NCBI RefSeq assembly: GCF_000312425.1
Contig: NZ_HE997181.1
Location: 1,517,486-1,581,485, forward strand
Source of the DNA: Reyranella massiliensis 521
GTDB lineage: Bacteria > Pseudomonadota > Alphaproteobacteria > Reyranellales > Reyranellaceae
Reading direction: 5' to 3'
Length of the DNA stretch: 64,000 nucleotides
Part shown: piece after piece, positions 1 to 8,869 of the stretch
Layout: every line of letters begins with the position of its first letter
How positions within the stretch are numbered: the first letter of the stretch is position 1
The notes under the pieces: generated by a model
What the model was told of the DNA's origin: nothing
What the model saw: only the letters and a program-made list of their open reading frames with translations
Databases searched by the model: none
Program-made: the position numbers and the translations under genes

Positions 1-399
1 GGGGCGGCGTGGCTCGATGCGATGCTGGCAGCGGAACCCGGGCGTCCGACCATCGTAATGATGCACCAGCCGCCGTTCGATACGGGCATACCGTATCTCG
101 ATCTCTACTCCTGCCGCGAAGGGCAGCGGCTGGCGGATGTCCTGGCGCGCCACCGTCAGGTCGAGCGCTCGGTCTGCGGACACGTTCACCGCTTCATGCA
201 GGTACGCTTCGGCGGCACGATGCTCTGCACCGCGCCGTCGACCACGACAGCCGTTGCCTTGCGGCTTCGGCCGGATGCCAAGGCCGCTTCCCATGTCGAG
301 CCGCCGGCTTTCCTGCTGCATCGCTGGAAGGAGGGAACAGGTCTGGTGACGCACTTCGTGCCGATCGGCACTTTCCCGGGGCCTTATCCCTTCGCCTGA
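1..399 (+). CDS. Metallophosphoesterase (CpdA-like phosphodiesterase), 3' part
   Basis: The reading frame is open from base 1, so the N-terminal part lies outside the window. The remaining ~132 residues carry two hallmark strings of calcineurin-like phosphoesterases: MHQPPF (metal-binding His in the fourth block) and CGHVHR, the GHxH block that closes the dinuclear metal site. The closest functional type is the class III cyclic nucleotide phosphodiesterase (CpdA), which hydrolyses 3',5'-cAMP, but other phosphoesterases share these blocks and the first metal-binding motifs are not visible. It ends 8 bp from the convergent methyltransferase gene. The family call is secure; the substrate is inference. 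Confidence 0.8.
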   Translation, partial: GAAWLDAMLAAEPGRPTIVMMHQPPFDTGIPYLDLYSCREGQRLADVLARHRQVERSVCGHVHRFMQVRFGGTMLCTAPSTTTAVALRLRPDAKAASHVEPPAFLLHRWKEGTGLVTHFVPIGTFPGPYPFA

Positions 400-406
400 G
401 CAGGCC

Positions 407-1060
407 CTACGGCCGGCGGAAGACGGCAAGCATGCTCTTGGCGAGAATCGGCATGCGGCCGGCGCGCTCGAACGTTACCTGCGTGAAGCCGGCTTGCCCG
501 AGTGCCCTTGCCAGGGTCTTCTCGGAATAGAACTTGATGTGCCCACCTTCCCAAAGCGGATCGTGATGGGTGTCCCATTTGTTGGCGAGCGAGAGCGCCA
601 GGTTTTTCAGGTAGCTGTGGAACGGCGTCGAGATGATGCCCAGGCCGCCAGGCTCCAGCAGGTCGTAGGTTCTCTCGAGGAAGGTCTTGGGCGAATAGCA
701 GTGCTCGATGACCTCGAGGCTGATGACGATGGGGAAGGTGCCGTAGACGCCAGCCAGATCGTCATATCCCGTACCGAGATGAAAGGCTGGGCCGGAGAAG
801 TTGTGCCTCGCGACATCTACGCCTTCGCGCGACGGCTCGATGGCCGTCACGTCGTAACCATAGCTGGCGAGAAGATTGGCCGTGGCGCCGTTGCCCGACC
901 CGATCTCGAAGACCTTTCGGGCGGATACCTTGTTGCTGTCCAGGATGCGCAACAGGACCGGCCATATGTAGCGGTTCGGCCAGCTCGGCGCTCCGCTCGA
1001 ATACTCGGTTTGTGGAATGGCGGGCGAGGTATCGTGCTGTGCGTTGGGGGCTTCCGACAT
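407..1060 (-). CDS. Class I SAM-dependent methyltransferase
   Basis: 217 residues. Motif I is FEIGSGNGATANLL (the glycine-rich SAM-binding loop) near residue 50, followed by an acidic end-of-beta2 residue in VTAIEPS, and a post-motif region VISLEVIEHCYSP typical of UbiG/Methyltransf_23-like enzymes. A LEPGGLGIISTPFHSY segment follows. The acceptor is not predictable; small-molecule or sugar methylation fits a position next to a surface polysaccharide locus. It is transcribed opposite to its neighbours and stands alone. The ATG at 1060 starts a natural N-terminus with a disordered polar leader. Confidence 0.85.
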   Translation of the reverse strand: MSEAPNAQHDTSPAIPQTEYSSGAPSWPNRYIWPVLLRILDSNKVSARKVFEIGSGNGATANLLASYGYDVTAIEPSREGVDVARHNFSGPAFHLGTGYDDLAGVYGTFPIVISLEVIEHCYSPKTFLERTYDLLEPGGLGIISTPFHSYLKNLALSLANKWDTHHDPLWEGGHIKFYSEKTLARALGQAGFTQVTFERAGRMPILAKSMLAVFRRP

Positions 1061-1250
1061 CGCGGCGGATTAGACCGTTTTCCCGGTAGCCTCACAAGCG
1101 AATGTCCGGTACCGGCGGGCCGTCGGCGCAACGGCGATTCCCAGGAACCGCAAACGAGGTATCAATCATCGCCGGGACCGTTGACTCTCGGATAGCAGCC
1201 GTCCTCAGTGCGCCTGCACGGACATACGAAATCAGGCATCAAGATCAGGC

Positions 1251-2171
1251 ATGCGCAAGCTCGAGATCGTCCATCGCACTCGCTATGAGTACTCGGAACC
1301 CGTAACGCTCGGAGATCATCGGTTGATGTTCCGGCCGCGCGACAGTCATGACCTTCGCCTGTTGCAAACGGGCCTTGCCATACAGCCAGCGGCTCAGGTC
1401 CGCTGGATTCACGATCCGTTCGGCAATTCGATCGCCATCGCCTCGTTCGAGGGCTCGACGCAGGCGTTGGAGTTGACCAGCTCCATCCAGCTGGAGCATT
1501 TCGCGGCCCCGCCGGAACTGTCGCCGATCGAGGAGTATGCGCGCACTCTGCCGTTCTCCTATCTTGCCGAGGAAGCGCCTGACCTTTTGCGCTATGTCGA
1601 GCGTCACTATCCTGATCCCAACGCAGAGGTTTCGACCTGGACCAAGCAATTTCTGGAAGGCGAAGGTGGTACCGATACGTTTGCGACGCTGACGCGGCTC
1701 TGCAAGGGCATCCAGGAGACGCTGAATTACGCCATGCGTTTCGAGATCGGTACGCAGCCGCCGGCGACGACGCTGCAAAGCGGGGGCGGCACGTGCCGAG
1801 ACTATGCGCTGTTGATGATGGAAGGGGTGCGATCACTGGGCATCGCTGCGCGTTTCATTACCGGCTATCTCTACGATCCGGCGCTCGATGCAGCACCAGG
1901 CGAGGAAGTGGCTCATGCCCATCCGCACGCCTGGCTGGAGGCCTACCTGCCGGGCGCCGGTTGGGTGGAATTCGATCCGACCAATGGCATCATCGGCAGC
2001 GAGCGGCTGATCCGGGTCGGGGTTGGGCGAGATCCCGAGCAGGCGATGCCCATCAAGGGCACCTTTACAGGTTCGCCGGATGTCATCGTCACAACAGCAG
2101 TCGACGTGCAGGTGCGTACGCTGCTGCCAAGACCTGCAAGTGAGCAGGTACCGGCACAGCAAGACCTTTGA
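1251..2171 (+). CDS. Transglutaminase-like cysteine protease family protein
   Basis: 306 residues. An N-terminal bacterial transglutaminase-type beta domain (IVHRTRYEYSEPVTLGDHRLMFRPR) is followed by the transglutaminase-like core. The catalytic triad is visible: Cys182 in GGGTCRDYA, His226 in HPHAWLEAY and Asp242 in VEFDPTNG. Members of this family act as peptidases or transglutaminases; the substrate is unknown and there is no signal peptide, so it is probably cytoplasmic. It starts with ATG at 1251 and is followed 69 bp later by the tetratricopeptide-like small protein gene; nothing ties it firmly to the polysaccharide genes. Confidence 0.9.
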   Translation: MRKLEIVHRTRYEYSEPVTLGDHRLMFRPRDSHDLRLLQTGLAIQPAAQVRWIHDPFGNSIAIASFEGSTQALELTSSIQLEHFAAPPELSPIEEYARTLPFSYLAEEAPDLLRYVERHYPDPNAEVSTWTKQFLEGEGGTDTFATLTRLCKGIQETLNYAMRFEIGTQPPATTLQSGGGTCRDYALLMMEGVRSLGIAARFITGYLYDPALDAAPGEEVAHAHPHAWLEAYLPGAGWVEFDPTNGIIGSERLIRVGVGRDPEQAMPIKGTFTGSPDVIVTTAVDVQVRTLLPRPASEQVPAQQDL

Positions 2172-2240
2172 CATCATTCGCGCGCAGCGGTTGAGTGGCG
2201 GAAACGGTCAGCCGCCAAGGCGCAAGGGGAACGGCATCTC

Positions 2241-2939
2241 TTGAATATCCTAGAATGGCTGCTGCGCGCTCTTTTAGGCGTTGGCGGTGTGATCCTGGTT
2301 TGGGTCACCTGGCCTGTCTCCAAGGGAGCATGGCAAGCCCAGCAGGCGGACGTCGTCGTTACCCACCTGCGGCTGGACTACAAGGTCGACCTTGGCGACG
2401 TGCGGCTCGCCATCGAGTCCCTGGACCGCGCCATCGGGTTCGATCCCACGGCGACCCGGCATATGCAACGATCGGAACTCCTGACCGCCGCGGCCCTCGT
2501 GCCGACGTTCGAGCGGACACCGATACAGCGCACCGAATGGTTGAAGCGCGCCGAAGCCGACCTCAACTTTGGGTTGGGCAATGATCCCGGTCGAGGCGTG
2601 CAGTGGCTCAGGCTGGCAGTCGTTCGGCTGGCCCTCGAAGGGCCATCGCAGCGATCCGTCGCACCGCTTTTGATGTCGATCGATACCTCGCCGATGATGC
2701 TGCCGATCTGGAAGGCACGCCTGCATCTCATTCTGGACAACTGGCGCGTCTTCACGCCCCAGCAGCGCGAGCAGGTGGGCCTCTATGTTGTCCGGACCTG
2801 GCAGCTCAGTCCGGACAAGCGCTGGTTCGCCGATGCGATCCGGACGCCGGTGGACGAGCTTTTCGTGCGCTATTTTGTGCGCGACGAACCGGGTGCGCAG
2901 GACGAGCTGACGCGTCTGCTTGCGGAGAAGAAGAAATGA
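2241..2939 (+). CDS. Membrane-anchored protein of unknown function, helical-repeat-like
   Basis: 232 residues. I do not recognise a family. An N-terminal hydrophobic segment (about residues 5-25, LLRALLGVGGVILVWVTWPV) would anchor it in the inner membrane; the rest is helical and amphipathic, reminiscent of tetratricopeptide-type repeats (LAIESLDRAIGFDP). The start is TTG at 2241, chosen because an AAGGGGA Shine-Dalgarno sequence lies 11 bases upstream and the membrane segment begins directly. Its stop overlaps the start of the O-antigen ligase gene (ATGA), so the two are translationally coupled and the protein probably works with it in polysaccharide assembly. Confidence 0.7.
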   Translation: MNILEWLLRALLGVGGVILVWVTWPVSKGAWQAQQADVVVTHLRLDYKVDLGDVRLAIESLDRAIGFDPTATRHMQRSELLTAAALVPTFERTPIQRTEWLKRAEADLNFGLGNDPGRGVQWLRLAVVRLALEGPSQRSVAPLLMSIDTSPMMLPIWKARLHLILDNWRVFTPQQREQVGLYVVRTWQLSPDKRWFADAIRTPVDELFVRYFVRDEPGAQDELTRLLAEKKK

Positions 2940-4447
2940 ACAGCCGCTGGCAAATGGCTCAATGGGAGGAAGAGGGCATCGAGCCGGGCGTGATCCCTGA
3001 TCGCCGCTGGCCGTGGTATCTGCGCAGGACCATCGACGCGACGGCGGTTGGGCTGTTCTTCCTGATCCTCATGCTTGCGGCGGTACCGATGGGGGCCAAT
3101 CGCGATTGGGCATGGGCACCGCTTAGCGTCGCCTTCGGCTTGATGGCGATCCCGGTCGCGTTGGGGATTGGAAGCCGGAGGGGGATGTCGATCGCCCCCG
3201 CCGAGGGCAAGCCGCTCCTGGCGCTGATCCTCTGCTTCGCGGCCTTTCTGGCTTTTGCACTCTGGCAGATGTCCACCCTGGCACCCCTGGCGGGCGATGC
3301 CTGGCTGTTTGCGCGCGCCAAGGAGATTCTGGGTGAAGCCCATGCGCCAATCCCCACAGTCGCGGCCGACCTCGCGCGCAACTCGCTGCTGCGCTCCATC
3401 GCCTGCGCTCTGATTTTCCTGATGGCGCGCGCAATCTGCCGCGACCGCGACAATGCGCGGTGGCTCCTCGTCGGGATGGTCTTGAGCGGCGTCCTGGTCG
3501 TGGCCTATGGCCTTGCCATGCAGGTGTCGACCAATGCCTGCTATGTCGGCACCTATCTCAAGATCCAGTTCGAATATGCCGAAACCCAGCGCTGCCTGAT
3601 GAGCGGCACCTTCGTGAACTCCAACTCGTTCGCCTGTTATGCCGGCATGGCGGTCGTGGCCGTAATCGCCCTTCTTTTCAGCCGCGACAAGAAGCAGGCC
3701 GATACGCCTTATGGCCACAACGAGGAGGACGATACGCGCTTCATCAACTGGCTGACGGGCAAGCGGATTGCCCAACTCGCCGCATTGCTGCTGCTGCTGG
3801 GAGGGCTGCTGTTCTCAGCTTCGCGCGCCGGATTTGCCGCGACCGTGATCGGTGTCCTGGTCTTTGGCATTCTGATGATGCGGGGTCGCTGGAAATCGAG
3901 ACCCGACCTTGGCCGCATATTCTTCATCGGTCTGGCGGTTTGCGTCGTGGTCGGCGTGATCGCGGGCGGCGCGTTGATCAACAAATTTGCCGATTCAGCC
4001 GATCCCTGGGCCCGTATCCGCATCTGGCAGGCCAGTTTCAAGGCCATTGCCCTGTCTCCCTGGCTTGGCTGGGGGCTGGGCGGCTTTGCCGACGCCTACA
4101 TGATCCTGCAGCCGGCCACTATCCTGCAGCCCAACGACCTCGCCCATTCGACTCCCATCGAGGTCATGGTGGAGCTGGGGGTATTCGGGGCCATGCTGGC
4201 GTTTGCCGTCGTCCTGCTGCCCTGGATCATCTGCCTGCGTGGTGCCCTGCGACGGCGGCTTGGGCATCGCTATCTATCGACTGCCGCCTTTGCGCTTGCG
4301 GCAATACCCATCCTGCATTCGACCATCGACTTCAGCCTGCAGATGCCGGCCATCGGGTTCGTCGTCAGCGCTTTCCTCGGCATGGGCTGGGCACAGGCAT
4401 TCGGTCGCAGGGATAGGGCGCCGGAACTCTTTGTCACCGGGCACTAA
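2936..4447 (+). CDS. O-antigen ligase / Wzy-type polymerase family membrane protein
   Basis: 503 residues, starting at the ATG that overlaps the preceding stop. About ten to twelve membrane segments flank a periplasmic loop. The Wzy_C family signatures are present: FSASRAGFAATV after an early membrane helix, then PWLGWGLGGF and HSTPIEVMVELGVFGAML, where the His/Glu region is conserved in O-antigen ligases (WaaL) and polymerases (Wzy). It would join oligosaccharide units carried on undecaprenyl diphosphate at the periplasmic face of the inner membrane. Sequence alone does not separate ligase from polymerase. It is followed by a 92-bp AT-richer gap with a hairpin before the initiating transferase. 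Confidence 0.85.
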   Translation: MNSRWQMAQWEEEGIEPGVIPDRRWPWYLRRTIDATAVGLFFLILMLAAVPMGANRDWAWAPLSVAFGLMAIPVALGIGSRRGMSIAPAEGKPLLALILCFAAFLAFALWQMSTLAPLAGDAWLFARAKEILGEAHAPIPTVAADLARNSLLRSIACALIFLMARAICRDRDNARWLLVGMVLSGVLVVAYGLAMQVSTNACYVGTYLKIQFEYAETQRCLMSGTFVNSNSFACYAGMAVVAVIALLFSRDKKQADTPYGHNEEDDTRFINWLTGKRIAQLAALLLLLGGLLFSASRAGFAATVIGVLVFGILMMRGRWKSRPDLGRIFFIGLAVCVVVGVIAGGALINKFADSADPWARIRIWQASFKAIALSPWLGWGLGGFADAYMILQPATILQPNDLAHSTPIEVMVELGVFGAMLAFAVVLLPWIICLRGALRRRLGHRYLSTAAFALAAIPILHSTIDFSLQMPAIGFVVSAFLGMGWAQAFGRRDRAPELFVTGH

Positions 4448-4473
4448 TTCATATAAGCTCATTAAGGGTGCAA

Positions 4474-4492
4474 GTATGCCGTGGGGGCATAC
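4474..4492 (+). promoter_or_regulatory. Perfect 7-bp hairpin with GTGGG loop upstream of sugar transferase
   Basis: GTATGCC, loop GTGGG, GGCATAC, in the AT-richer 92-bp gap before the initiating transferase. No T-tract follows, so a simple terminator is unlikely; an operator or a 5'-UTR structure is possible. A hairpin with the same 5-base loop lies at 28176-28194. Confidence 0.35.
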
Positions 4493-4539
4493 CTGTGGGT
4501 ATGGTAATAAATTGATAGGCTGCGAGCGGTAGCGGGTGC

Positions 4540-5901
4540 GTGCCCGTTGCGAATGGCTCGCAATCCGTCTTGGGAGTGAGCGTGCGCAGAGCTTTCTCGG
4601 CTAGCCTTGGTGCGCCTGCTGCGGATGTTCGATCGGCGGGCGTGCCGCTCATGCGGTCGGCTCCGCAGCGCTTCATCGAGACCTGGGTCGACGCCGTCCT
4701 GGGCTTCCTCTTTTGCGTCGTGCTGCCGATTCCGATCTATGCAACCGCCGAGCCTTTCGCCAAGGAGTTCGGCGCGGCCGAGATCACCATCTCCGTGACG
4801 GCGCTCGCATACGCCATTGTCTGGTATTGCGGCCGCCGGCTCGACGCCTATCCGAGCGCTCGGCTTCGCGGCAATGCGGGCTACATGGCGCCTGTCGCGA
4901 TCGTGACCTACGCCCTGATCGCGGCGATCCTGCTGTTGCTGCGCCTCGACTATTCGCGCTTCCAGCTCTTTGGTAGCGGCCTGCTGGCGCTGCTCTGGGT
5001 GACGACGGTGGCCCAGCTCAGGTCGCGCTACCTGATCCGCAACTACGCCGTCATGCCACGCAGCACGATTGCGGCAATGCCGTCCCTCCCGACATGCCGC
5101 TGGCTCGACTTCGCCGATGTGCGCCGCGAGGGCTTGCGGGTCGACGCCATCGTCGCCGATCTGGGCGCCGAGCTGGAGGAGGGGCAGATCGAGGCATTGG
5201 CGGACGCCGCCATTGCCGGCATTCCGGTGCTCGACCGGCGCCACATCGTGGAGACTTTGACCGGCCGCACGCCCCTTGGCGGGCTGACTCCCAACGAGTT
5301 CGGTGCGCTCTTGCCGTCGCGCCAGTATCTCGTGGTTCGCCGGGTCGTCGAGCTGGGCCTTACCTTGCTCGCCCTGCCGCTTCTGTTGCCGGTGTTGCTG
5401 ATTGTCGGCCTGCTCGTGCGTCTCGACAGTCCCGGGCCGGTATTCTTCGTGCAGCTGCGCATTGGCCGTCGTGGACGGCCATTTCGCATGATCAAGTTCC
5501 GCACGATGTTCCACGGCGCCGCCGGCCCGAGCTTCACGACCTCGTCCGATGCGCGGATCACGCGGGTAGGCCACTACCTCAGGCGCTGCCGTCTCGACGA
5601 GTTGCCGCAGCTCTTCAACATCCTGCGGGGCGAGATGAGCTGGGTCGGTCCGCGGCCCGAGGCGGCCTCGCTGGAGAAACGCTATGTGCGGGACATCGAG
5701 TACTTCGCGCTGCGTGGCATCGTGCGCCCCGGTGTGACGGGCTGGGCGCAGATCAACCAGGGTTATGCCCACGATGTCGACGAAATGCGTGCCAAGCTCG
5801 AGTACGACCTGTACTACCTCAAGCACTGTTCGTTGTGGCTCGACATGGTGATTGCGCTCAGGACCTTCGCCGTGGTGTTCCAGGGCACCGGCGCGCGCTA
5901 G
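4540..5901 (+). CDS. Undecaprenyl-phosphate sugar phosphotransferase (initiating polyprenyl glycosylphosphotransferase)
   Basis: 453 residues if the GTG at 4540 is used; other starts (GTG ~4579, ATG 4651) are possible because the first 35 residues are poorly structured. Four N-terminal membrane segments and a CoA-binding-like middle region precede a C-terminal bacterial sugar transferase domain (residues ~265-450). Its signatures are SPGPVFFVQLRIGRRG, FRMIKFRTM, RRCRLDELPQLFNILRGEMSWVGPRP and RPGVTGWAQIN. The DELPQ and VGPRPE blocks are the catalytic core of WcaJ/WbaP-type enzymes, which load the first sugar-1-phosphate on undecaprenyl phosphate. It therefore starts repeat-unit synthesis for this locus. 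Confidence 0.93.
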   Translation: MPVANGSQSVLGVSVRRAFSASLGAPAADVRSAGVPLMRSAPQRFIETWVDAVLGFLFCVVLPIPIYATAEPFAKEFGAAEITISVTALAYAIVWYCGRRLDAYPSARLRGNAGYMAPVAIVTYALIAAILLLLRLDYSRFQLFGSGLLALLWVTTVAQLRSRYLIRNYAVMPRSTIAAMPSLPTCRWLDFADVRREGLRVDAIVADLGAELEEGQIEALADAAIAGIPVLDRRHIVETLTGRTPLGGLTPNEFGALLPSRQYLVVRRVVELGLTLLALPLLLPVLLIVGLLVRLDSPGPVFFVQLRIGRRGRPFRMIKFRTMFHGAAGPSFTTSSDARITRVGHYLRRCRLDELPQLFNILRGEMSWVGPRPEAASLEKRYVRDIEYFALRGIVRPGVTGWAQINQGYAHDVDEMRAKLEYDLYYLKHCSLWLDMVIALRTFAVVFQGTGAR

Positions 5902-5919
5902 ACTGCGACCGGACAATCC

Positions 5920-7761
5920 ATGTGCGGCATAGCAGGCATTCACGCCTATCTCGACGTTGCGCCCCCGGTTGATCGCGGCGAACTGCTGCGCATGACCGAG
6001 CGTATGGCGGCGCGTGGGCCCGACGGCAGCGGCCTGTGGTTTGCCGACGATCATCGGACGGGCTTCGGCCATCGCCGGCTCGCCATCATCGATCTTTCCG
6101 AGGGTGGCGCGCAGCCCATGCAGGCCGACGACGGCCGGCTCAGCATCACCTTCAACGGCGAGATCTATAACTATCGCGAATTGCGGGCGGAGCTTCAGGC
6201 CAAGGGGCGCATTTTCACGAGTGAATCCGATACCGAGGTGCTCCTGCAGCTCTACGCCGAGCATGGGGCAGGAATGGTCAGCCGGCTGCGCGGGATGTTC
6301 GCGTTCGGCCTGTGGGATGCCGCGAAGCGCACGCTGCTGCTGGCGCGGGACCCTCTCGGCATCAAGCCGCTTTACTGGGCGGACGACGGGTGGACTGTAC
6401 GTTTTGCCTCACAGGCGAAAGCGTTGCTGGCGGGCGGCGCCGTTCCGCGCGATCCCGATCCGGCGGGCATCATCGGGTTCCATCTGCTTGGCAGCGTGCC
6501 CGAGCCATTTACCGTCTGGAGGAGCGTGCATGCGCTGCCGGCCGGGACGACGCTCACCGTCGATGCGACAGGGCCGCGCGAACCGTTGCGTTACTACGAT
6601 GTTGCCAGCGCGCTGGCCGAACGCTCGGCTTCGGGCGCGCGTGGTGACGCTGCCGGGGCGCGCCGCCAGCTAGCTGCGGCGCTGCACGATTCGGTGCGCC
6701 ACCATCTGGTGGCGGACGTGCCGGTCGCGGTCTTCCTTTCGGCAGGTCTCGATTCAGGCGCCTTGCTTGGCACGATGGCGGATCTTGGGGCGCGCAACGT
6801 GTCGGCTGTCACCTTGGCTTTTTCCGAGTTCAAGGGACTGCCCCTGGACGAGGCGCCGCTGGCCGCCGAGGTCGCGGCGCGCTACGGCGCCCGCCATGTC
6901 GTGCGCACGGTCGATCGCGCCGAGTTCGAGAACGATCTGCCGGCGCTGCTCGATGCGATGGACCTGCCGACCATCGACGGCATCAACATCTGGTTCGTCG
7001 CCAAGGCGGCGCGCGAAGCCGGGATCAAGGTGGCTCTGAGCGGACTCGGTGCCGACGAGTGCTTCGGCGGCTATCCGTCGTTCAAGGATGTGCCGCGAAG
7101 CGTTCACTGGCTGCGTCTGCTCTCGTGGGTGCCAGGCCTCGGCGCCCTGGTCCGCCGTGGCCTTTCAGGCGCCATTGCGGCAGGCCTTGGCCTGCATCCG
7201 AAGGCAGCCGGCGTCCTGCAGTACGGCGGAAGCTGGGAGGGCGCCTACCTGCTGCGGCGAAGCGTCTACATGCCGTGGGAGCTCGATGAGCTGCTGGAGC
7301 CCGAGGTGGTGCAAAAGGGGCTGCGCCGGCTGGCGCCTCTCAGCCGCATTGCCGCCGCGCTGCAGGCTGGCAAGCCGCTCGGCGACTTCGATCGCGTTGC
7401 CACGCTCGAAACGTCGCTCTACATGCGTAACCAGCTTCTGCGCGATGCCGACTGGGCAGGGATGGCTCATTCGGTCGAGATCCGTGTGCCCTACGTCGAT
7501 CCATTCTTCCTCGCTGCGTTGCCATCCGGTGAGGTGCTGGCGGCGCTTGGAGCCAAGGATGCGGTTGCCGAAGCGCCGACGACACCTCTTCCCGACAGCA
7601 TCCGTTATCGGCGCAAGACTGGCTTTTCGACGCCTGTCGGGCGATGGTTGCGAGAAACCGCCGGAGAACCCTCGCAGCAAGGCATCGATTTTTCGGTAGC
7701 ATCGCGCACCTGGGCGCAGAGCGTCTGGCGTGCCGGCTGGCTCGGTCCGACCGCCGCCTGA
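5920..7761 (+). CDS. asnB: Asparagine synthase (glutamine-hydrolysing)
   Basis: 613 residues, the usual length. The start MCGIAGI exposes Cys2, the nucleophile of the class II glutaminase domain; FNGEIYNYRELR and the SESDTEVLLQLY region belong to that domain. The synthetase domain has the pyrophosphate loop FLSAGLDSG and SGLGADECFGGY. It transfers glutamine-derived ammonia to aspartate or, in surface-polysaccharide loci, sometimes amidates sugar acids. It sits 18 bp after the initiating transferase and 8 bp before a glycosyltransferase, so it belongs to the polysaccharide operon. A role in amidating a uronic acid made by the local UDP-sugar dehydrogenase is inference. Confidence 0.93.
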   Translation: MCGIAGIHAYLDVAPPVDRGELLRMTERMAARGPDGSGLWFADDHRTGFGHRRLAIIDLSEGGAQPMQADDGRLSITFNGEIYNYRELRAELQAKGRIFTSESDTEVLLQLYAEHGAGMVSRLRGMFAFGLWDAAKRTLLLARDPLGIKPLYWADDGWTVRFASQAKALLAGGAVPRDPDPAGIIGFHLLGSVPEPFTVWRSVHALPAGTTLTVDATGPREPLRYYDVASALAERSASGARGDAAGARRQLAAALHDSVRHHLVADVPVAVFLSAGLDSGALLGTMADLGARNVSAVTLAFSEFKGLPLDEAPLAAEVAARYGARHVVRTVDRAEFENDLPALLDAMDLPTIDGINIWFVAKAAREAGIKVALSGLGADECFGGYPSFKDVPRSVHWLRLLSWVPGLGALVRRGLSGAIAAGLGLHPKAAGVLQYGGSWEGAYLLRRSVYMPWELDELLEPEVVQKGLRRLAPLSRIAAALQAGKPLGDFDRVATLETSLYMRNQLLRDADWAGMAHSVEIRVPYVDPFFLAALPSGEVLAALGAKDAVAEAPTTPLPDSIRYRRKTGFSTPVGRWLRETAGEPSQQGIDFSVASRTWAQSVWRAGWLGPTAA

Positions 7762-7768
7762 CGACGCA

Positions 7769-8869
7769 ATGGCTTCTCGTATCCTGGCTCTCGTCGGTGA
7801 TTGTTACGGCGCCCGTGGTGGTATCGCGCGTTACAATCAGGACCTGTTCGAATCGCTGGCGGATGGCGATGCCGAGATTCTAGTCCTGCCGCGCCTGGGT
7901 GATGCAACCGGCATGGCTCTGCCGCGCGGCGTTCGGCAGACCACCGCGATCTTCAATCGATTGGGCTACTCCATCGCCGCTTTCGTTGCCGCTTGGCGAT
8001 TCCGGCCGGTCGATGTCGTCTTTTGCGGCCATGTGTTCATGGCGCCGCTCGCCTTCGTGCTCGCCCGCTTGCTCGGTGCGCGATACTGGGTGCAAACGCA
8101 CGGTACCGATGTCTGGAACGACCGGCGAAAGCTCACGCGCCGGCTGATCGAAGCTGCCGACATGGTCAGCACGGTGAGCCGCGAGACGCGTCGCATCCTG
8201 CTGACCTGGGTCGACCTGCCTCCGGACCGCGTGCGTGTGCTGCCCGACACCGTTCAGGACGTGTTTACGCCAGGCCCCCCGCGGCCGGGATTCCGCGAAA
8301 GTCTCGATCTCGGGCCCGGGCCCGTCTTGCTGACAGTCGCCCGTCTGGCGGCGAGCGAACGCTACAAGGGGCATGAGCCAATTTTCTCGGTGTTGCCGGC
8401 TCTGCGTAAGCAATTTCCCGACCTGATCCATGTCGTGGCGGGAGACGGCGACGATCGTGTGCGACTGGAAGCCGTCGCCGCCAAGCTGGCGCCGGGCGCA
8501 GTCCGATTCCTGGGTTATGTTCCCGATGCCGACTTGCCGGATCTCTATCGCTCGGCCGATCTCTACGTGATGCCGAGCACGGACGAGGGCTTCGGCATCG
8601 TCTATCTCGAAGCGGCCGCCTGTGGTCTCAGAGTGGTCGGCGGACGGGGCGGCGGCACCGCGGACGCCATTCCCGACGAGCGCGTCGGTGCAATCGTCGA
8701 TCCTGCTGACCGCGACGCCCTGCTGAAGACGATCGTGCGCCTGCTGGGACAGGGCAGGGCGGACGCCACGGCCGTCGAACCCTATCGGCGGGCGCATTTT
8801 GCCGCCGCAGCCCGCGCACTCTACGCTCGCCTTGTCGCCCGGCCGCGTCGTAAGAAGTCCGGCATATGA
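7769..8869 (+). CDS. Glycosyltransferase, GT4-type
   Basis: 366 residues from the ATG at 7769. A GT-B fold is indicated by an N-terminal glycine-rich loop (YGARGGIARYNQDL) and a C-terminal nucleotide-sugar domain with the EX7E signature PSTDEGFGIVYLEAAACGLRVVGG. It is cytoplasmic and would transfer one sugar from a nucleotide donor to the lipid-linked repeat unit; donor and acceptor are not predictable. Its stop overlaps the start of the ABC permease gene (ATGA), showing tight coupling to the export genes. Confidence 0.9.
   Translation: MASRILALVGDCYGARGGIARYNQDLFESLADGDAEILVLPRLGDATGMALPRGVRQTTAIFNRLGYSIAAFVAAWRFRPVDVVFCGHVFMAPLAFVLARLLGARYWVQTHGTDVWNDRRKLTRRLIEAADMVSTVSRETRRILLTWVDLPPDRVRVLPDTVQDVFTPGPPRPGFRESLDLGPGPVLLTVARLAASERYKGHEPIFSVLPALRKQFPDLIHVVAGDGDDRVRLEAVAAKLAPGAVRFLGYVPDADLPDLYRSADLYVMPSTDEGFGIVYLEAAACGLRVVGGRGGGTADAIPDERVGAIVDPADRDALLKTIVRLLGQGRADATAVEPYRRAHFAAAARALYARLVARPRRKKSGI

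Noticed and set aside
4462..6264. Long minus-strand frame (600 codons) opposite the initiating transferase
   Set aside because: Antisense frame in GC-rich DNA; translation has runs of His, Gln and Arg without motifs, while the plus strand encodes a clear sugar transferase and AsnB start.
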